In this document: positions 24,936 to 33,542 of the stretch, in pieces
How positions within the stretch are numbered: position 1 is the first letter of the stretch
Layout: every line of letters starts with the position of its first letter
Assembly: GCA_938041445.1 (NCBI GenBank)
Contig: CALISO010000004.1
Coordinates: 1 to 44,525 of the forward strand
Direction of reading: 5' to 3'
Source of the DNA: an uncultured Saprospiraceae bacterium
Lineage (GTDB): Bacteria > Bacteroidota > Bacteroidia > Chitinophagales > Saprospiraceae
Length of the DNA stretch: 44,525 nt
Notes under the pieces: generated by a model
What the model saw: only the letters and a program-made list of their open reading frames with translations
The model's database searches: none
Told to the model about the DNA's origin: nothing
Program-made: the position numbers and the translations under genes

Positions 24936-25856
24936 ATGCACAAATATCTCCTGCTGCTCCTACTATGCTCACAATCTATAGCGTGCTCATCTCAATCTAA
25001 ATCCACAAGTAGTGTAATTCCGTCAGATGCGCCTGTTCTCACAAAAGAATATTGGTACGATGGCTCTGCTGAGATTAACACTTATGAGCTTAAGCAAAAT
25101 CGATATAATACATTGCACGATGGTACTGCAATGTTGATATTTGTGACAGAAGACTTTCTTACTGACAAGCAGGTCAAAAACGATAACTATCAAAATAAAA
25201 ACTCCACCTCCGTTCTCAAGAAAATAGAACAACGAAAATTTAATACCGGAGTCTATGACTATACAGTCTACAGTACAGTATTCACTCCAATTGAAATAAA
25301 TCAATATCAAAAATCCTTCAAAGTAGTTGGCTCTTCTCAAGATTGGTGTGGGACAACATACCATCAATTCAATGCTCAGAAAAATGGCTACAAAGCAATC
25401 GGGCATTCTTACTTTGAAGTGGAAAATGACCAAAACATTGATATACAAAGTGGTATCCACGAAGGTGAACTCTTCACAAGACTAAGAATGAATCCAAAAC
25501 TTTTACCAATTGGAACATTCGATATCATCCCAGAACCTATCGTTGGAATGATGCGTCATTATCCTCTTCAGTCATTCATAGCTGAGGCTAGATTCTCAGA
25601 TTATTCTGGAGATCTAAAAGGGAACAATCTTCAGCAATACACTGTAACAATACCTGATGCTCAACGTACACTTGAGATAGTTTATGAGGCATCAGCACCA
25701 TTCAAGATTGTAGCATTCTACGATAGTTACCCGAGTGCCTTTGACAACCAAATGAGAACTACTTCTGCAGTCTTAATTAATCAAAGTAAGTTACCGTATT
25801 GGAGTAAAAACAGTGCTAGTGATGAGATTCTAAGAAAAGAGTTGAAGTTAGATTAG
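24936..25856 (+). CDS. Conserved Bacteroidota lipoprotein, function unknown
   Basis: Signal peptide with lipobox (LLLLCSQSIACSSQ). 306 residues, mostly predicted beta-structure. Segments such as YWYDGSAEINTYELKQNRY, DGTAMLIFVTEDFL and SSQDWCGTTYHQF are familiar from Bacteroidota proteins that databases have sometimes labelled septum formation inhibitor; this protein shows no Maf-like nucleotide-binding fold, so I do not use that name. Its stop codon overlaps the stop of the opposing gene (TTAG). Confidence 0.75.
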   Translation: MHKYLLLLLLCSQSIACSSQSKSTSSVIPSDAPVLTKEYWYDGSAEINTYELKQNRYNTLHDGTAMLIFVTEDFLTDKQVKNDNYQNKNSTSVLKKIEQRKFNTGVYDYTVYSTVFTPIEINQYQKSFKVVGSSQDWCGTTYHQFNAQKNGYKAIGHSYFEVENDQNIDIQSGIHEGELFTRLRMNPKLLPIGTFDIIPEPIVGMMRHYPLQSFIAEARFSDYSGDLKGNNLQQYTVTIPDAQRTLEIVYEASAPFKIVAFYDSYPSAFDNQMRTTSAVLINQSKLPYWSKNSASDEILRKELKLD

Positions 25857-26161
25857 AGCTTCCATATCTGCAACAAAGTAAATCCCAAAGAACAAACCAA
25901 TGTAAATCCCATCACAATGCTATAAAGCACAATATTCCGTTCAGTAAATAACACTGACCAATCATTACCCCAAAGTAGAATCCAAATAACTGAGTTGACC
26001 ACAAAAACTAATAGTAGTGTCAGTCCAACAGATCCACAGAGTCTAATGAGCACTGACTTCAATGTCGGTTTGCTAATGTATGGATGTAACAGTCGATAAT
26101 AAACAACAACAATAGCGAAAATCAGAATGGCACTTGTTGCTATAAGAATGTGTACTTGCAC
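25853..26161 (-). CDS. Small membrane protein with three transmembrane segments, unknown
   Basis: 102 residues: hydrophobic segments at about 5-22, 42-66 and 76-100. Not recognised. The start is GTG at 26161; there is no upstream ATG before the previous gene. It follows the DUF2141 gene with a 12-bp gap, so the two are probably cotranscribed. It converges on the lipoprotein gene with stops overlapping by four bases. Confidence 0.6.
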   Translation of the reverse strand: MQVHILIATSAILIFAIVVVYYRLLHPYISKPTLKSVLIRLCGSVGLTLLLVFVVNSVIWILLWGNDWSVLFTERNIVLYSIVMGFTLVCSLGFTLLQIWKL

Positions 26162-26173
26162 AATAAATATGAG

Positions 26174-26581
26174 TTACTGAGGACTCAAAACCAAATCCAT
26201 ATCTTCTGTTAACTCAAAGGTTGCATCAGCAAAATATGGGGCTTTCAATACAGCTTTCGCTCCAGCTGAAAATCCAAAAGCTTCTTTGGGGAAACCAATC
26301 ATATTGTAATCCATCTCACCACTATTATTTTCATCATGGTAAAATGAGATGGCATATGTACCAGGATGAAGATCATTAATCGTCAACGTTGCCGAGTTAT
26401 CCTGACCCACTTCAACTTTACCTCCAAATGGAGCGGCTTCTAACCAATATGTATCATCATCATACAGGCCAATATGGACATAACCTTCAGTACTTGGAAG
26501 ATTCTCTACCGTGATAGTCAGCGTCACATGATCATGGCTAGATGGCAATAATATGGCGAATAAGAGTTGTAATAATATCAT
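26174..26581 (-). CDS. DUF2141 family secreted protein
   Basis: 135 residues with an N-terminal signal peptide (MILLQLLFAILLPSS). The DUF2141 beta-sandwich pattern is visible: VTLTITVENLPSTEGYVHIGL, then LHPGTYAISFYHDENNSGEMD and the conserved tail PKEAFGFSAGAK. The family is exported, function unknown. First gene of a two-gene unit. Confidence 0.88.
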   Translation of the reverse strand: MILLQLLFAILLPSSHDHVTLTITVENLPSTEGYVHIGLYDDDTYWLEAAPFGGKVEVGQDNSATLTINDLHPGTYAISFYHDENNSGEMDYNMIGFPKEAFGFSAGAKAVLKAPYFADATFELTEDMDLVLSPQ

Positions 26582-26691
26582 AGAATTAAGCTGTAATTGA
26601 AACTAAAACGATAGGCATAAATATATAGTTTATTGGTCTCAGAGTCTTCACGTTTTGTTAACTCAGAGTTGGTCTGGTTACCCTATATGAC

Positions 26692-27552
26692 TTAATATGT
26701 CTTGGTCATATCCGCATCGATGCAGATAATAAAATCTGCTTTTCCCTCATGCTCAGTATCTAAGGAATACACATCATCTTGCTCTACCGTGGAGATTGTA
26801 ACATACTGCAGATAAGGTTGGGCTTGTTGGAGATACCATAGAATCCCTTGATAATAATCAGAGTGAAACGTACCATTATAATGTAAGAAAATACTCTCAT
26901 CAATATAGTGTTCTAATATGAAATGAGCCATCGTAGCGTCCTTTATTGCTTGGGCTTGCACAAATGGAATACCATCGTGTCCTTCCATCATAGATTGCAT
27001 CTCTTTATATTGAGAGAGCATTGGATCAAAAGGGATAGGTAATGGCACTATCCAATCCAACTCTTCTTTTGGTAATCCTTCTAAGGCTGCGAATCCTCCT
27101 TGCTTGAATACCATACTGGCATACCGTCGAGGAATATTGGTACCAATAAATTTCAAATTATTTGCCTTAGCAAAATCAACAAGTGGTGCATAGTCGGTCC
27201 TATAATTTGACCACAGTCGTGCAAGACTATCAAGGCCACTATAATCGATACGATCTTCCATATAGGCATCCAATGGGTCTTGATTATCTGCTTCAATCAT
27301 CTCAGCTCCAAGTATTAGATTTTTAGTCTTTGCCTTTAGGTCCTTCGCTAATGCTAACTCTAGCCAGTGACATATAGGATTGTTGTGATACTCACCAAAT
27401 AGGGTGATATCACTTTTTGAAACTTTCTTTAACATTTTACGATAAGTTACCTTCCGTCCCTTATCATTATAGATGACATATGCATCTTTCTTTTGGGCTT
27501 GACCGGAAAGCGTCCATGCTCCTGTCAAAATTAAGGTGATCAATATTCTCAT
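26692..27552 (-). CDS. ChaN-like haem-binding uptake protein (Tiki/EreA-like superfamily)
   Basis: I chose ATG at 27552 because MRILITLILTGAWTLSGQAQ is a clear signal peptide; the frame opens further upstream without one. The ChaN domain pattern is visible: VSKSDITLFGEYHNNPICHW, then ILGAEMIEADNQDPLDAY and KANNLKFIGTNIPRRYASM. The GEYH and GAEM motifs carry the conserved Glu/His residues. In Campylobacter, ChaN binds haem; relatives have other roles. It is a single gene, divergent from the M28 peptidase, with nothing recognisable in the 189-bp gap between them. Confidence 0.85.
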   Translation of the reverse strand: MRILITLILTGAWTLSGQAQKKDAYVIYNDKGRKVTYRKMLKKVSKSDITLFGEYHNNPICHWLELALAKDLKAKTKNLILGAEMIEADNQDPLDAYMEDRIDYSGLDSLARLWSNYRTDYAPLVDFAKANNLKFIGTNIPRRYASMVFKQGGFAALEGLPKEELDWIVPLPIPFDPMLSQYKEMQSMMEGHDGIPFVQAQAIKDATMAHFILEHYIDESIFLHYNGTFHSDYYQGILWYLQQAQPYLQYVTISTVEQDDVYSLDTEHEGKADFIICIDADMTKTY

Positions 27553-27741
27553 AAAGAATTCGTGTAATTGAAAGTAGATGTCATAAAGTGAAAAGAATTT
27601 GTCTTTTGTTGCAGAAGCAACCCATAAGTCCTGTCTCACTATTATTGACGCAATTTATGTAGATCGATCAACAATTATCGCTCATCACTCAACTAAGTTC
27701 GACTCTAATGCTTATTTTACAACAAGTTAATAATATCAAAT

Positions 27742-29490
27742 ATGCTTAGATCTATCATTTTATTCATTCTCTTTATTGGTATTTGCACATATGGAAACAG
27801 CCAAACCAATATTCATCCAACTAATCCAGAGGTTATCCCAATATGGACTGGCAATTATGATGCGGCGGATTACACACCTGCAGATGCTATCTCTGCACCT
27901 AATGCAATCTTCCAAGATCTTGTTGATAATCTAGAGGCGGATAGTCTCAAGGCATATCTACTAGAAATGCTGCCATTCTTCAATCGAAACACTGGTGCTG
28001 ACACCTTATCGACAACCACTGGGATGGGTGCAGCAAGGATATGGGCACACGAAAAGTTTGAATCATTCAATGATCAAAATGGAGATCGTTTGATTGTTTC
28101 ATATCTCCAGTTTGATCAGATGATATGTGAGATGGGAAGTCACAAAAATATCACTGCCACCCTACCCGGCACAGGACCAAATAAAGATGAAGTAATCCTA
28201 ATCGAAGCCCACTATGATTCTCGATGTCACGACGTCTGTGATATAGATTGCCAGGCACTAGGTATGGAAGATAATGGTAGTGGATCAGCACTCGTATTAG
28301 AATTAGCAAGAGTGATGAGTCAATACGAATTGGACAGAACAATCATCTTTATGCTGACTATAGGTGAAGAACAAGGACTTCATGGAGCGACAGCTCTAGC
28401 AGAATACTGCGTCGATAATGATATCAAAGTCTATGCTGTGTTGAATAATGACATCGTAGGTGGGGTCATATGTGGAGAGACTGCATCGCCTCCTGGTTGC
28501 CCTGGTCTCAATGATGTTGATAGTACTAATGTTAGATTGTATTCTTTTGGATTTATCGATAGCCCAAGCAAGGGGTTGGCTAGGTATGTCAAGTTGCAAT
28601 ATCAAGATAACGTAAGAGACTTGATGACGGTAAAACCAATCGTCAATATTATGGGCTCAGAAGATAGAGTCGGACGAGGAGGTGATCATATTCCATTCAG
28701 AGAGAGAGGATATTCAGCAGTAAGATTCACTTCAGCTAATGAACATGGTGCAGCGGCTACCAGTGATCCGGAGTACCATGATAGGCAACATACTGAAGAA
28801 GATATTCTTGGTGTAGATACAGATGCAGATGGAATCCTAGATAGTTTCTTTGTTGATTTCAATTATCTCAATCGCAATGCCATCCTCAATGGAAATGCGG
28901 CAGTTGCAATCGCAATGAGCCCTGACATTCCAGACTTTGAATCTTTAGACTTGACTCATGAAGGATTGAGAGTGTCATGGACAAGTGATATTGATTGCCC
29001 TCAGTATGCCATAGGACTACGATCGGAGTCAAATGACTTTGATACTCTTGTATATGTCACAGAGTCACCTTACTTCTTCAAGGATTTACAAGACGAAACC
29101 TTCTATGTTGTATCAGTCGCTTGTGTTGACGAAGATGGCATCGAGAGTTTATTCAGTGCTGACCTATTCACCTTTGATGCCATCAGTAGCATACAAGAAG
29201 TTGCATCAAGTCACGGAGTCCACCTACTACAAAATCGTCCTAATCCATTTGACGATCAGACTACCATTGCCGTTGTTGTAGCAGAAGAGTTTGGTTACGA
29301 GTCTGCAGAGATCATTGTTAACAATGCGCAAGGGAAACGTATTTATCAATCAGAAATCAATCTAGACAAAGGTGTAAATTCTATCCAATACACCCATCAG
29401 TCGCATAGCCACCAAGATGGGGTTTATTACTACAGTTTGGTTGTAGATGGACAGATGATCGACACGAAAGCGATGGTGTATGCTTATTGA
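27742..29490 (+). CDS. Secreted M28 family zinc aminopeptidase with fibronectin-like and T9SS sorting domains
   Basis: 582 residues. Signal peptide (MLRSIILFILFIGICTYG). The M28 catalytic domain shows its zinc ligands in order: EAHYDSR (His), GMEDNGSG (bridging Asp), TIGEEQGLHGA (Glu-Glu), LNNDIVGG (Asp) and GGDHIPFRERG (His). Residues about 395-480 form a fibronectin type III-like domain. The C-terminus (LLQNRPNPFDDQTTIAVVV to the end) is a T9SS type A sorting domain, so the enzyme is exported to the surface or medium. It likely releases amino acids from peptides. Confidence 0.92.
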   Translation: MLRSIILFILFIGICTYGNSQTNIHPTNPEVIPIWTGNYDAADYTPADAISAPNAIFQDLVDNLEADSLKAYLLEMLPFFNRNTGADTLSTTTGMGAARIWAHEKFESFNDQNGDRLIVSYLQFDQMICEMGSHKNITATLPGTGPNKDEVILIEAHYDSRCHDVCDIDCQALGMEDNGSGSALVLELARVMSQYELDRTIIFMLTIGEEQGLHGATALAEYCVDNDIKVYAVLNNDIVGGVICGETASPPGCPGLNDVDSTNVRLYSFGFIDSPSKGLARYVKLQYQDNVRDLMTVKPIVNIMGSEDRVGRGGDHIPFRERGYSAVRFTSANEHGAAATSDPEYHDRQHTEEDILGVDTDADGILDSFFVDFNYLNRNAILNGNAAVAIAMSPDIPDFESLDLTHEGLRVSWTSDIDCPQYAIGLRSESNDFDTLVYVTESPYFFKDLQDETFYVVSVACVDEDGIESLFSADLFTFDAISSIQEVASSHGVHLLQNRPNPFDDQTTIAVVVAEEFGYESAEIIVNNAQGKRIYQSEINLDKGVNSIQYTHQSHSHQDGVYYYSLVVDGQMIDTKAMVYAY

Positions 29491-29588
29491 TTTGACTTGT
29501 AGATAGTAGTCACAGTTTAAAAAAAAAATCATATAAATACCGTCACTACAACTCTTGCAATCCTTTAATAACAATAACCACAACACCT

Positions 29589-30560
29589 ATGATTAAACAT
29601 AAATGGCAAGGGCTGTTTCATTCAGAGCTCTATCATGGTTGGGGTAAGACTAAAAAGTATTTTGAAGGTTGGTACTACAAGATTGTGAGCAAGGATGAGC
29701 AATCTGCCTATGCATTCATTCCTGGTGTCGCAATGGACAAAGAAGGGAATCGTCAAGCATTTATCCAAGTATTAGATGGGAAGAAGTGTGAAGCAGTTTA
29801 TCACAAGTTTGACTATGATGATTTTATACCATCAGAAGGAATCCACGATGTGAGTATCTTATCCAATCGGTTTCAAGTAGATCATATCACTCTTGACCTA
29901 GCAGATATCAAAGGCACTTTGCAATTTACAAATCAAGTTCCTTGGTCTAATAGTTGGTACTCTCCAGGCATTATGGGACCATTTTCGTTTGTGCCATTTA
30001 TGCAATGTTATCATGGGATATTGAGTATGGATCATAGTATAGAAGGAGGTCTAACTATTAAAGGAGAGCAAGTAGATTTCACAGGTGGCAGAGGCTATAT
30101 GGAAAAAGATTGGGGATCTTCATTTCCTAGCGGTTATATCTGGATGCAGAGTAATCACTTTTCAGAACCAGGTATATCCATGAAGTTATCTGTTGCGAAG
30201 ATTCCTTGGTTAATGAGTTCATTTGTTGGATTCATTGCTGGTGTATGGGTCAAGGATACCTTGATAGAATTCACCACATACAATCTAACCAAACTTAAAA
30301 AATCTCAAGCTAACTCTAAGTATGTAGAGGTGATCTTAGAGAATAACAGATATCGCCTGCACGTCAGGGCAGATAGAGTAAATGCCACTGAACTTGCCTC
30401 ACCACAATTCGGTTTTATGGATGGCCGCATAGAAGAAAGTATGACTGCAGAACTCTTTGTTAACCTACTTGATAAAAAGCATAATAAGGTCATCCTAGAT
30501 GATGTCGGAAATAATGCTGGTCTAGAAGTAGCTGGTAAGATTGAAGAAATACTTATCTAG
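29589..30560 (+). CDS. Tocopherol cyclase family protein
   Basis: 323 residues. Recognised by LYHGWGKTKKYFEGWYYKI, by FTGGRGYMEKDWGSSFPSGY and by IWMQSNHF, the conserved core of the VTE1/tocopherol-cyclase-like family. In plants and cyanobacteria this fold closes the chromanol ring of vitamin E; bacterial relatives outside phototrophs have no proven substrate. No signal peptide. No prenylquinone genes adjoin it, so vitamin E synthesis is not implied. rlmF follows after 51 bp. Confidence 0.85.
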   Translation: MIKHKWQGLFHSELYHGWGKTKKYFEGWYYKIVSKDEQSAYAFIPGVAMDKEGNRQAFIQVLDGKKCEAVYHKFDYDDFIPSEGIHDVSILSNRFQVDHITLDLADIKGTLQFTNQVPWSNSWYSPGIMGPFSFVPFMQCYHGILSMDHSIEGGLTIKGEQVDFTGGRGYMEKDWGSSFPSGYIWMQSNHFSEPGISMKLSVAKIPWLMSSFVGFIAGVWVKDTLIEFTTYNLTKLKKSQANSKYVEVILENNRYRLHVRADRVNATELASPQFGFMDGRIEESMTAELFVNLLDKKHNKVILDDVGNNAGLEVAGKIEEILI

Positions 30561-30611
30561 TGGGACATTTGGGATAGAGACAATACTCAGTGTAGAATCA
30601 TAACGATAGAG

Positions 30612-31514
30612 ATGCATCAAAGAAACAAGAATAAAGACAAGTATAATCTGGAGGAGATGGTCAAGACTTCACCAGAACTAGCTCAGTATATTATCATTAC
30701 ACCTGCTAAGAGTAAGTCTATTGACTTCTCAAATCCACGAGCAGTCAAAGCACTCAACAGAGCGATACTTCAACACTATTATGGCATCGGGTATTGGGAC
30801 TTCCCTGACAATAATCTTTGTCCAGCTATCCCGGGCAGAGCTGAATATATCCATCTAGTATCAGACTTATTAGCAAAAGACAATGCAGGTCAAGTGCCAA
30901 AAGGAAAAGGAATCAAGTGCCTTGATATTGGCACTGGTGCTGGATGTGTCTACCCTATCATCGGTGTGACAGAATATGGATGGTCATTTATCGGAAGTGA
31001 AGTAGATAAGGCATCAATACAATCCGCAGAAAAGATTGCTGAAGATAATCCATCGCTTGTCCAAAATATAGGATTCAGACATCAGACGCATCCTAACCAT
31101 ATCTTCCACAAAATTATTAGAAATGAAGATTTGTTTGATATTACAATTTGTAATCCACCGTTTCATGCTAGTCTAGAAGCTGCACAAAGAGGAACATCTA
31201 GAAAAAACAAAAACCTCAAAACCAAATCTCCTAACAATAAGCAATCTAACTTCTCAGGCCAGCACCACGAATTAGTCTTTAAAGGTGGGGAGGTTGGCTT
31301 TATCAAAATAATGATTCAAGAAAGTAAGCGCTACGCTTACAAGGTAAAGTGGTTCACAACTTTAGTCTCCAAAGAGAACCATATGAAGACGATCATGAAA
31401 GCATTGAAGGTTGTAAAGCCTGCTACAGTAGAAACACTTGAACTAGCAACTGGAAACAAAAAAACTCGAATACTTGCTTGGTCTTATCTCAATAAAGAAG
31501 ATAGAAAATACTAG
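30612..31514 (+). CDS. rlmF: 23S rRNA (adenine(1618)-N6)-methyltransferase
   Basis: Methylates A1618 of 23S rRNA. RlmF landmarks: the N-terminal FSNPRAVKALNRAILQHYYG, CPAIPGRAEYIHLVSDLL, the SAM-binding loop KCLDIGTGAGCVYP, and the N6-adenine methyltransferase motif NPPF followed by HAS. Length 300 is usual. A GNAT acetyltransferase starts 3 bp after the stop, in the same operon. Confidence 0.94.
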   Translation: MHQRNKNKDKYNLEEMVKTSPELAQYIIITPAKSKSIDFSNPRAVKALNRAILQHYYGIGYWDFPDNNLCPAIPGRAEYIHLVSDLLAKDNAGQVPKGKGIKCLDIGTGAGCVYPIIGVTEYGWSFIGSEVDKASIQSAEKIAEDNPSLVQNIGFRHQTHPNHIFHKIIRNEDLFDITICNPPFHASLEAAQRGTSRKNKNLKTKSPNNKQSNFSGQHHELVFKGGEVGFIKIMIQESKRYAYKVKWFTTLVSKENHMKTIMKALKVVKPATVETLELATGNKKTRILAWSYLNKEDRKY

Positions 31515-31517
31515 TAG

Positions 31518-31964
31518 ATGAATATCAGAGCAGCGACTTCTTCTGACATTGACCAATTAAGCCAACTCTTTGATCAGTACCGAATCTTTTATCGGAAGGC
31601 TTCGGATATAGACAGGGCAAAGGAGTTTCTCACTATGCGTATTACCAAAGAAGATTCTGTTATTTACATCAGTGAATCATCAGATGGCGACCTCAATGGT
31701 TTCGTCCAACTTTATCCTTTGTTCTCTTCTACAAGAATGCAAAAACTTTGGTTACTTAATGACCTATTCATTGCCGTTCCTAGCAGAGGTCGTGGGATAT
31801 CAAAGGCACTGATAGAAAGAGCAAAACAGTTAGTCATAAACTCAGACGCTGCTGGAATGTTCTTAGAAACTGAAGTATCAAATGACATTGGGAATAGCCT
31901 TTATCCAAGTTGTGGGTTCACACTAAACTCAGCATCCAACTACTACGAGTGGAGTCCGAAATAA
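31518..31964 (+). CDS. GNAT family N-acetyltransferase
   Basis: 148 residues with the whole GNAT fold: MNIRAATSSDIDQLSQLFDQ start, the WLLNDLFIAVPSRGRGISKAL acetyl-CoA loop (RGRGIS, motif A), and the C-terminal LYPSCGFTLNSASNYYEW strand pair. Substrate unknown. Three bases separate it from rlmF. Confidence 0.88.
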   Translation: MNIRAATSSDIDQLSQLFDQYRIFYRKASDIDRAKEFLTMRITKEDSVIYISESSDGDLNGFVQLYPLFSSTRMQKLWLLNDLFIAVPSRGRGISKALIERAKQLVINSDAAGMFLETEVSNDIGNSLYPSCGFTLNSASNYYEWSPK

Positions 31965-31999
31965 ATAAGGAGCCAACCTCCGAAAGATTGACTCCTTAT
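31965..31999. terminator. Imperfect hairpin after the rlmF-GNAT genes
   Basis: ATAAGGAG pairs perfectly with CTCCTTAT, and the stem continues for about five more pairs with two mismatches. It begins directly after the GNAT stop codon and lies between converging genes. There is no T tract, so terminator function is uncertain. Confidence 0.4.
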
Positions 32000-32027
32000 A
32001 AACTAACTCGCTATAGTTAATTCTCTT

Positions 32028-32357
32028 CTATGCCTTCTTTTCGAATTGGAATTCAACAACTTCGTCTTCAAGTACCATCAGAATAAGGTAAGTACCTTCC
32101 TTGACGTTTGTCATATTGATCTCAGTGATCTTTTCGAATTTTCTCGCTTTAGCTTTGAATATCTCTTTTCCATCTTCATTGAAGATAAGAATTGGACGCT
32201 TTGTAAGTACATCGGAATCTCTTAGAAATTCAATTAATACTTTCTGTTCAGTCTTGTCAACTTTGACTAGAGATTCTGGATTGATGCCTGGATTATTACC
32301 GAATGCAATAGCAACGGAAAATAATATTAGAGCTAGGGTGCCAAATAATTTGTTCAT
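32028..32357 (-). CDS. Small exported protein with a beta-sandwich-like tail, unknown
   Basis: 109 residues: signal peptide MNKLFGTLALILFSVAIAFG, then a single predicted beta-rich domain (ILIFNEDGKEIFKAKA, NVKEGTYLILMVLEDE) resembling the T9SS sorting or DUF3244-type sandwich that many short Bacteroidota proteins carry. It has no C-terminal basic patch long enough to call it a sorting domain. Single gene; a 192-bp AT-rich gap with nothing recognised lies upstream. Confidence 0.65.
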   Translation of the reverse strand: MNKLFGTLALILFSVAIAFGNNPGINPESLVKVDKTEQKVLIEFLRDSDVLTKRPILIFNEDGKEIFKAKARKFEKITEINMTNVKEGTYLILMVLEDEVVEFQFEKKA

Positions 32358-32519
32358 AGGTTGTGTATGTTTTTATTCTGTTCGTGGTTTGGACACACTA
32401 AACCTATATAAGAGACAAGAAATTGCATTCGTTAACAAAAAATTAACCGAATAACATACTTAAAAGAAGAAATTTAAGATTTCGAGTTACTAAGAATTCA
32501 CAAATCATGCTATTTTATC

Positions 32520-32545
32520 ATAGACTGCTTGCGCAAGCAATCTAT
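32520..32545 (-). terminator. Hairpin just after rfaD
   Basis: On the minus strand ATAGATTGCTTGC pairs with GCAAGCAGTCTAT, with one G-U and the core TTGCGCAA as loop. In plus-strand RNA the same position is a C-A mismatch, so the structure favours the minus transcript. It begins 5 bp after the rfaD stop. No U tract, so confidence is modest. Confidence 0.45.
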
Positions 32546-32549
32546 AGAC

Positions 32550-33530
32550 TTAGTAGTAACCTTGACTAGATAAGTGATTTTGCACATAGTCTTTCACTCC
32601 ATCCTCAAGACTATAACAGGCAGTCTGATATCCAGCTAATCTCAGTTTGTCCATATTCGCTTCAGTAAAGTACTGATAGGTACCACGGATATCCGCAGGA
32701 GTATCTCTGAACCCAATCTTAGGCTCTAATCCCAAAGCAACAAATGTCGCCTTAGCCAGATCATAAAATGTCCTTGCTTGACCAGTCCCAATATTATAAA
32801 GACCACTTGCGGGTTGAGCCTGCATTAGGAATAGACACATTTTGATAACGTCCTTGACATAGATAAAGTCCCTACTTTGCTCTCCATCTTTGAAGTCAGG
32901 TCGATGAGACTTGAAAAGCTTCATCTCACCAGTTTCTTTGATTTGATTAAACGTTTGAAAAATCACAGATGCCATTCTGCCCTTGTGATACTCATTAGGG
33001 CCATAAACATTGAAGTATTTTACTCCATACCAATGTGGGGGTTGCTTCTCTTGAGCTAGTGCCCAAATGTCAAAATCGTTTTTCGATCGACCATATGGAT
33101 TTAAAGGTTCTAGCTTATAGATGATATCATGCTGATCTTCGTATCCATGTTCACCTCCACCATATGTCGCAGCACTACTTGCATAAAGTAATGGGATATG
33201 ATGTTTAGCACAGAGTGACCAGATCGATTTAGTATAATCAACGTTCAATTTATTGAAAAGGTCAACATCTTGCTCAGCAGTATCAGTCCTAGCACCCAAG
33301 TGATATACCTGACATACAAAGGCACCATTCTCTTTCAACCAATCTACAAACAGATCCCTCTCTATTGCAAATGTGTATCCTTTATGTCGATAGTTTGGTG
33401 TCTTAGAATCTCTAGAAAAGTCATCAACAACGACAATCTGCTTCTCTGGAAACATCGCGATCAAGTCTGTCAATAGACAAGAACCAATAAAACCAGCGGC
33501 ACCTGTAAGTACTATAATATTTCTATCCAT
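32550..33530 (-). CDS. rfaD: ADP-L-glycero-D-manno-heptose 6-epimerase
   Basis: Extended SDR sugar epimerase of 326 residues. NAD(P) loop VLTGAAGFIGSCLL, active-site Ser/Tyr/Lys as ASSAATYGGGEHG and YGRSK, and the HldD-type segments YFNVYGPNEYHKGRMAS and KDGEQSRDFIYVKDV. It makes the LPS inner-core heptose precursor. Its start is 12 bp behind the gcvP stop, so the two are cotranscribed, though their functions are unrelated. Confidence 0.93.
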   Translation of the reverse strand: MDRNIIVLTGAAGFIGSCLLTDLIAMFPEKQIVVVDDFSRDSKTPNYRHKGYTFAIERDLFVDWLKENGAFVCQVYHLGARTDTAEQDVDLFNKLNVDYTKSIWSLCAKHHIPLLYASSAATYGGGEHGYEDQHDIIYKLEPLNPYGRSKNDFDIWALAQEKQPPHWYGVKYFNVYGPNEYHKGRMASVIFQTFNQIKETGEMKLFKSHRPDFKDGEQSRDFIYVKDVIKMCLFLMQAQPASGLYNIGTGQARTFYDLAKATFVALGLEPKIGFRDTPADIRGTYQYFTEANMDKLRLAGYQTACYSLEDGVKDYVQNHLSSQGYY

Positions 33531-33542
33531 TTGATTTAGTGC

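Noticed and set aside
26633-26675. Permuted direct repeats TTGGTCTCAGAGT and CTCAGAGTTGGTCT
   Set aside because: Two short copies in an intergenic region, no clear relation to a promoter; could easily be chance.
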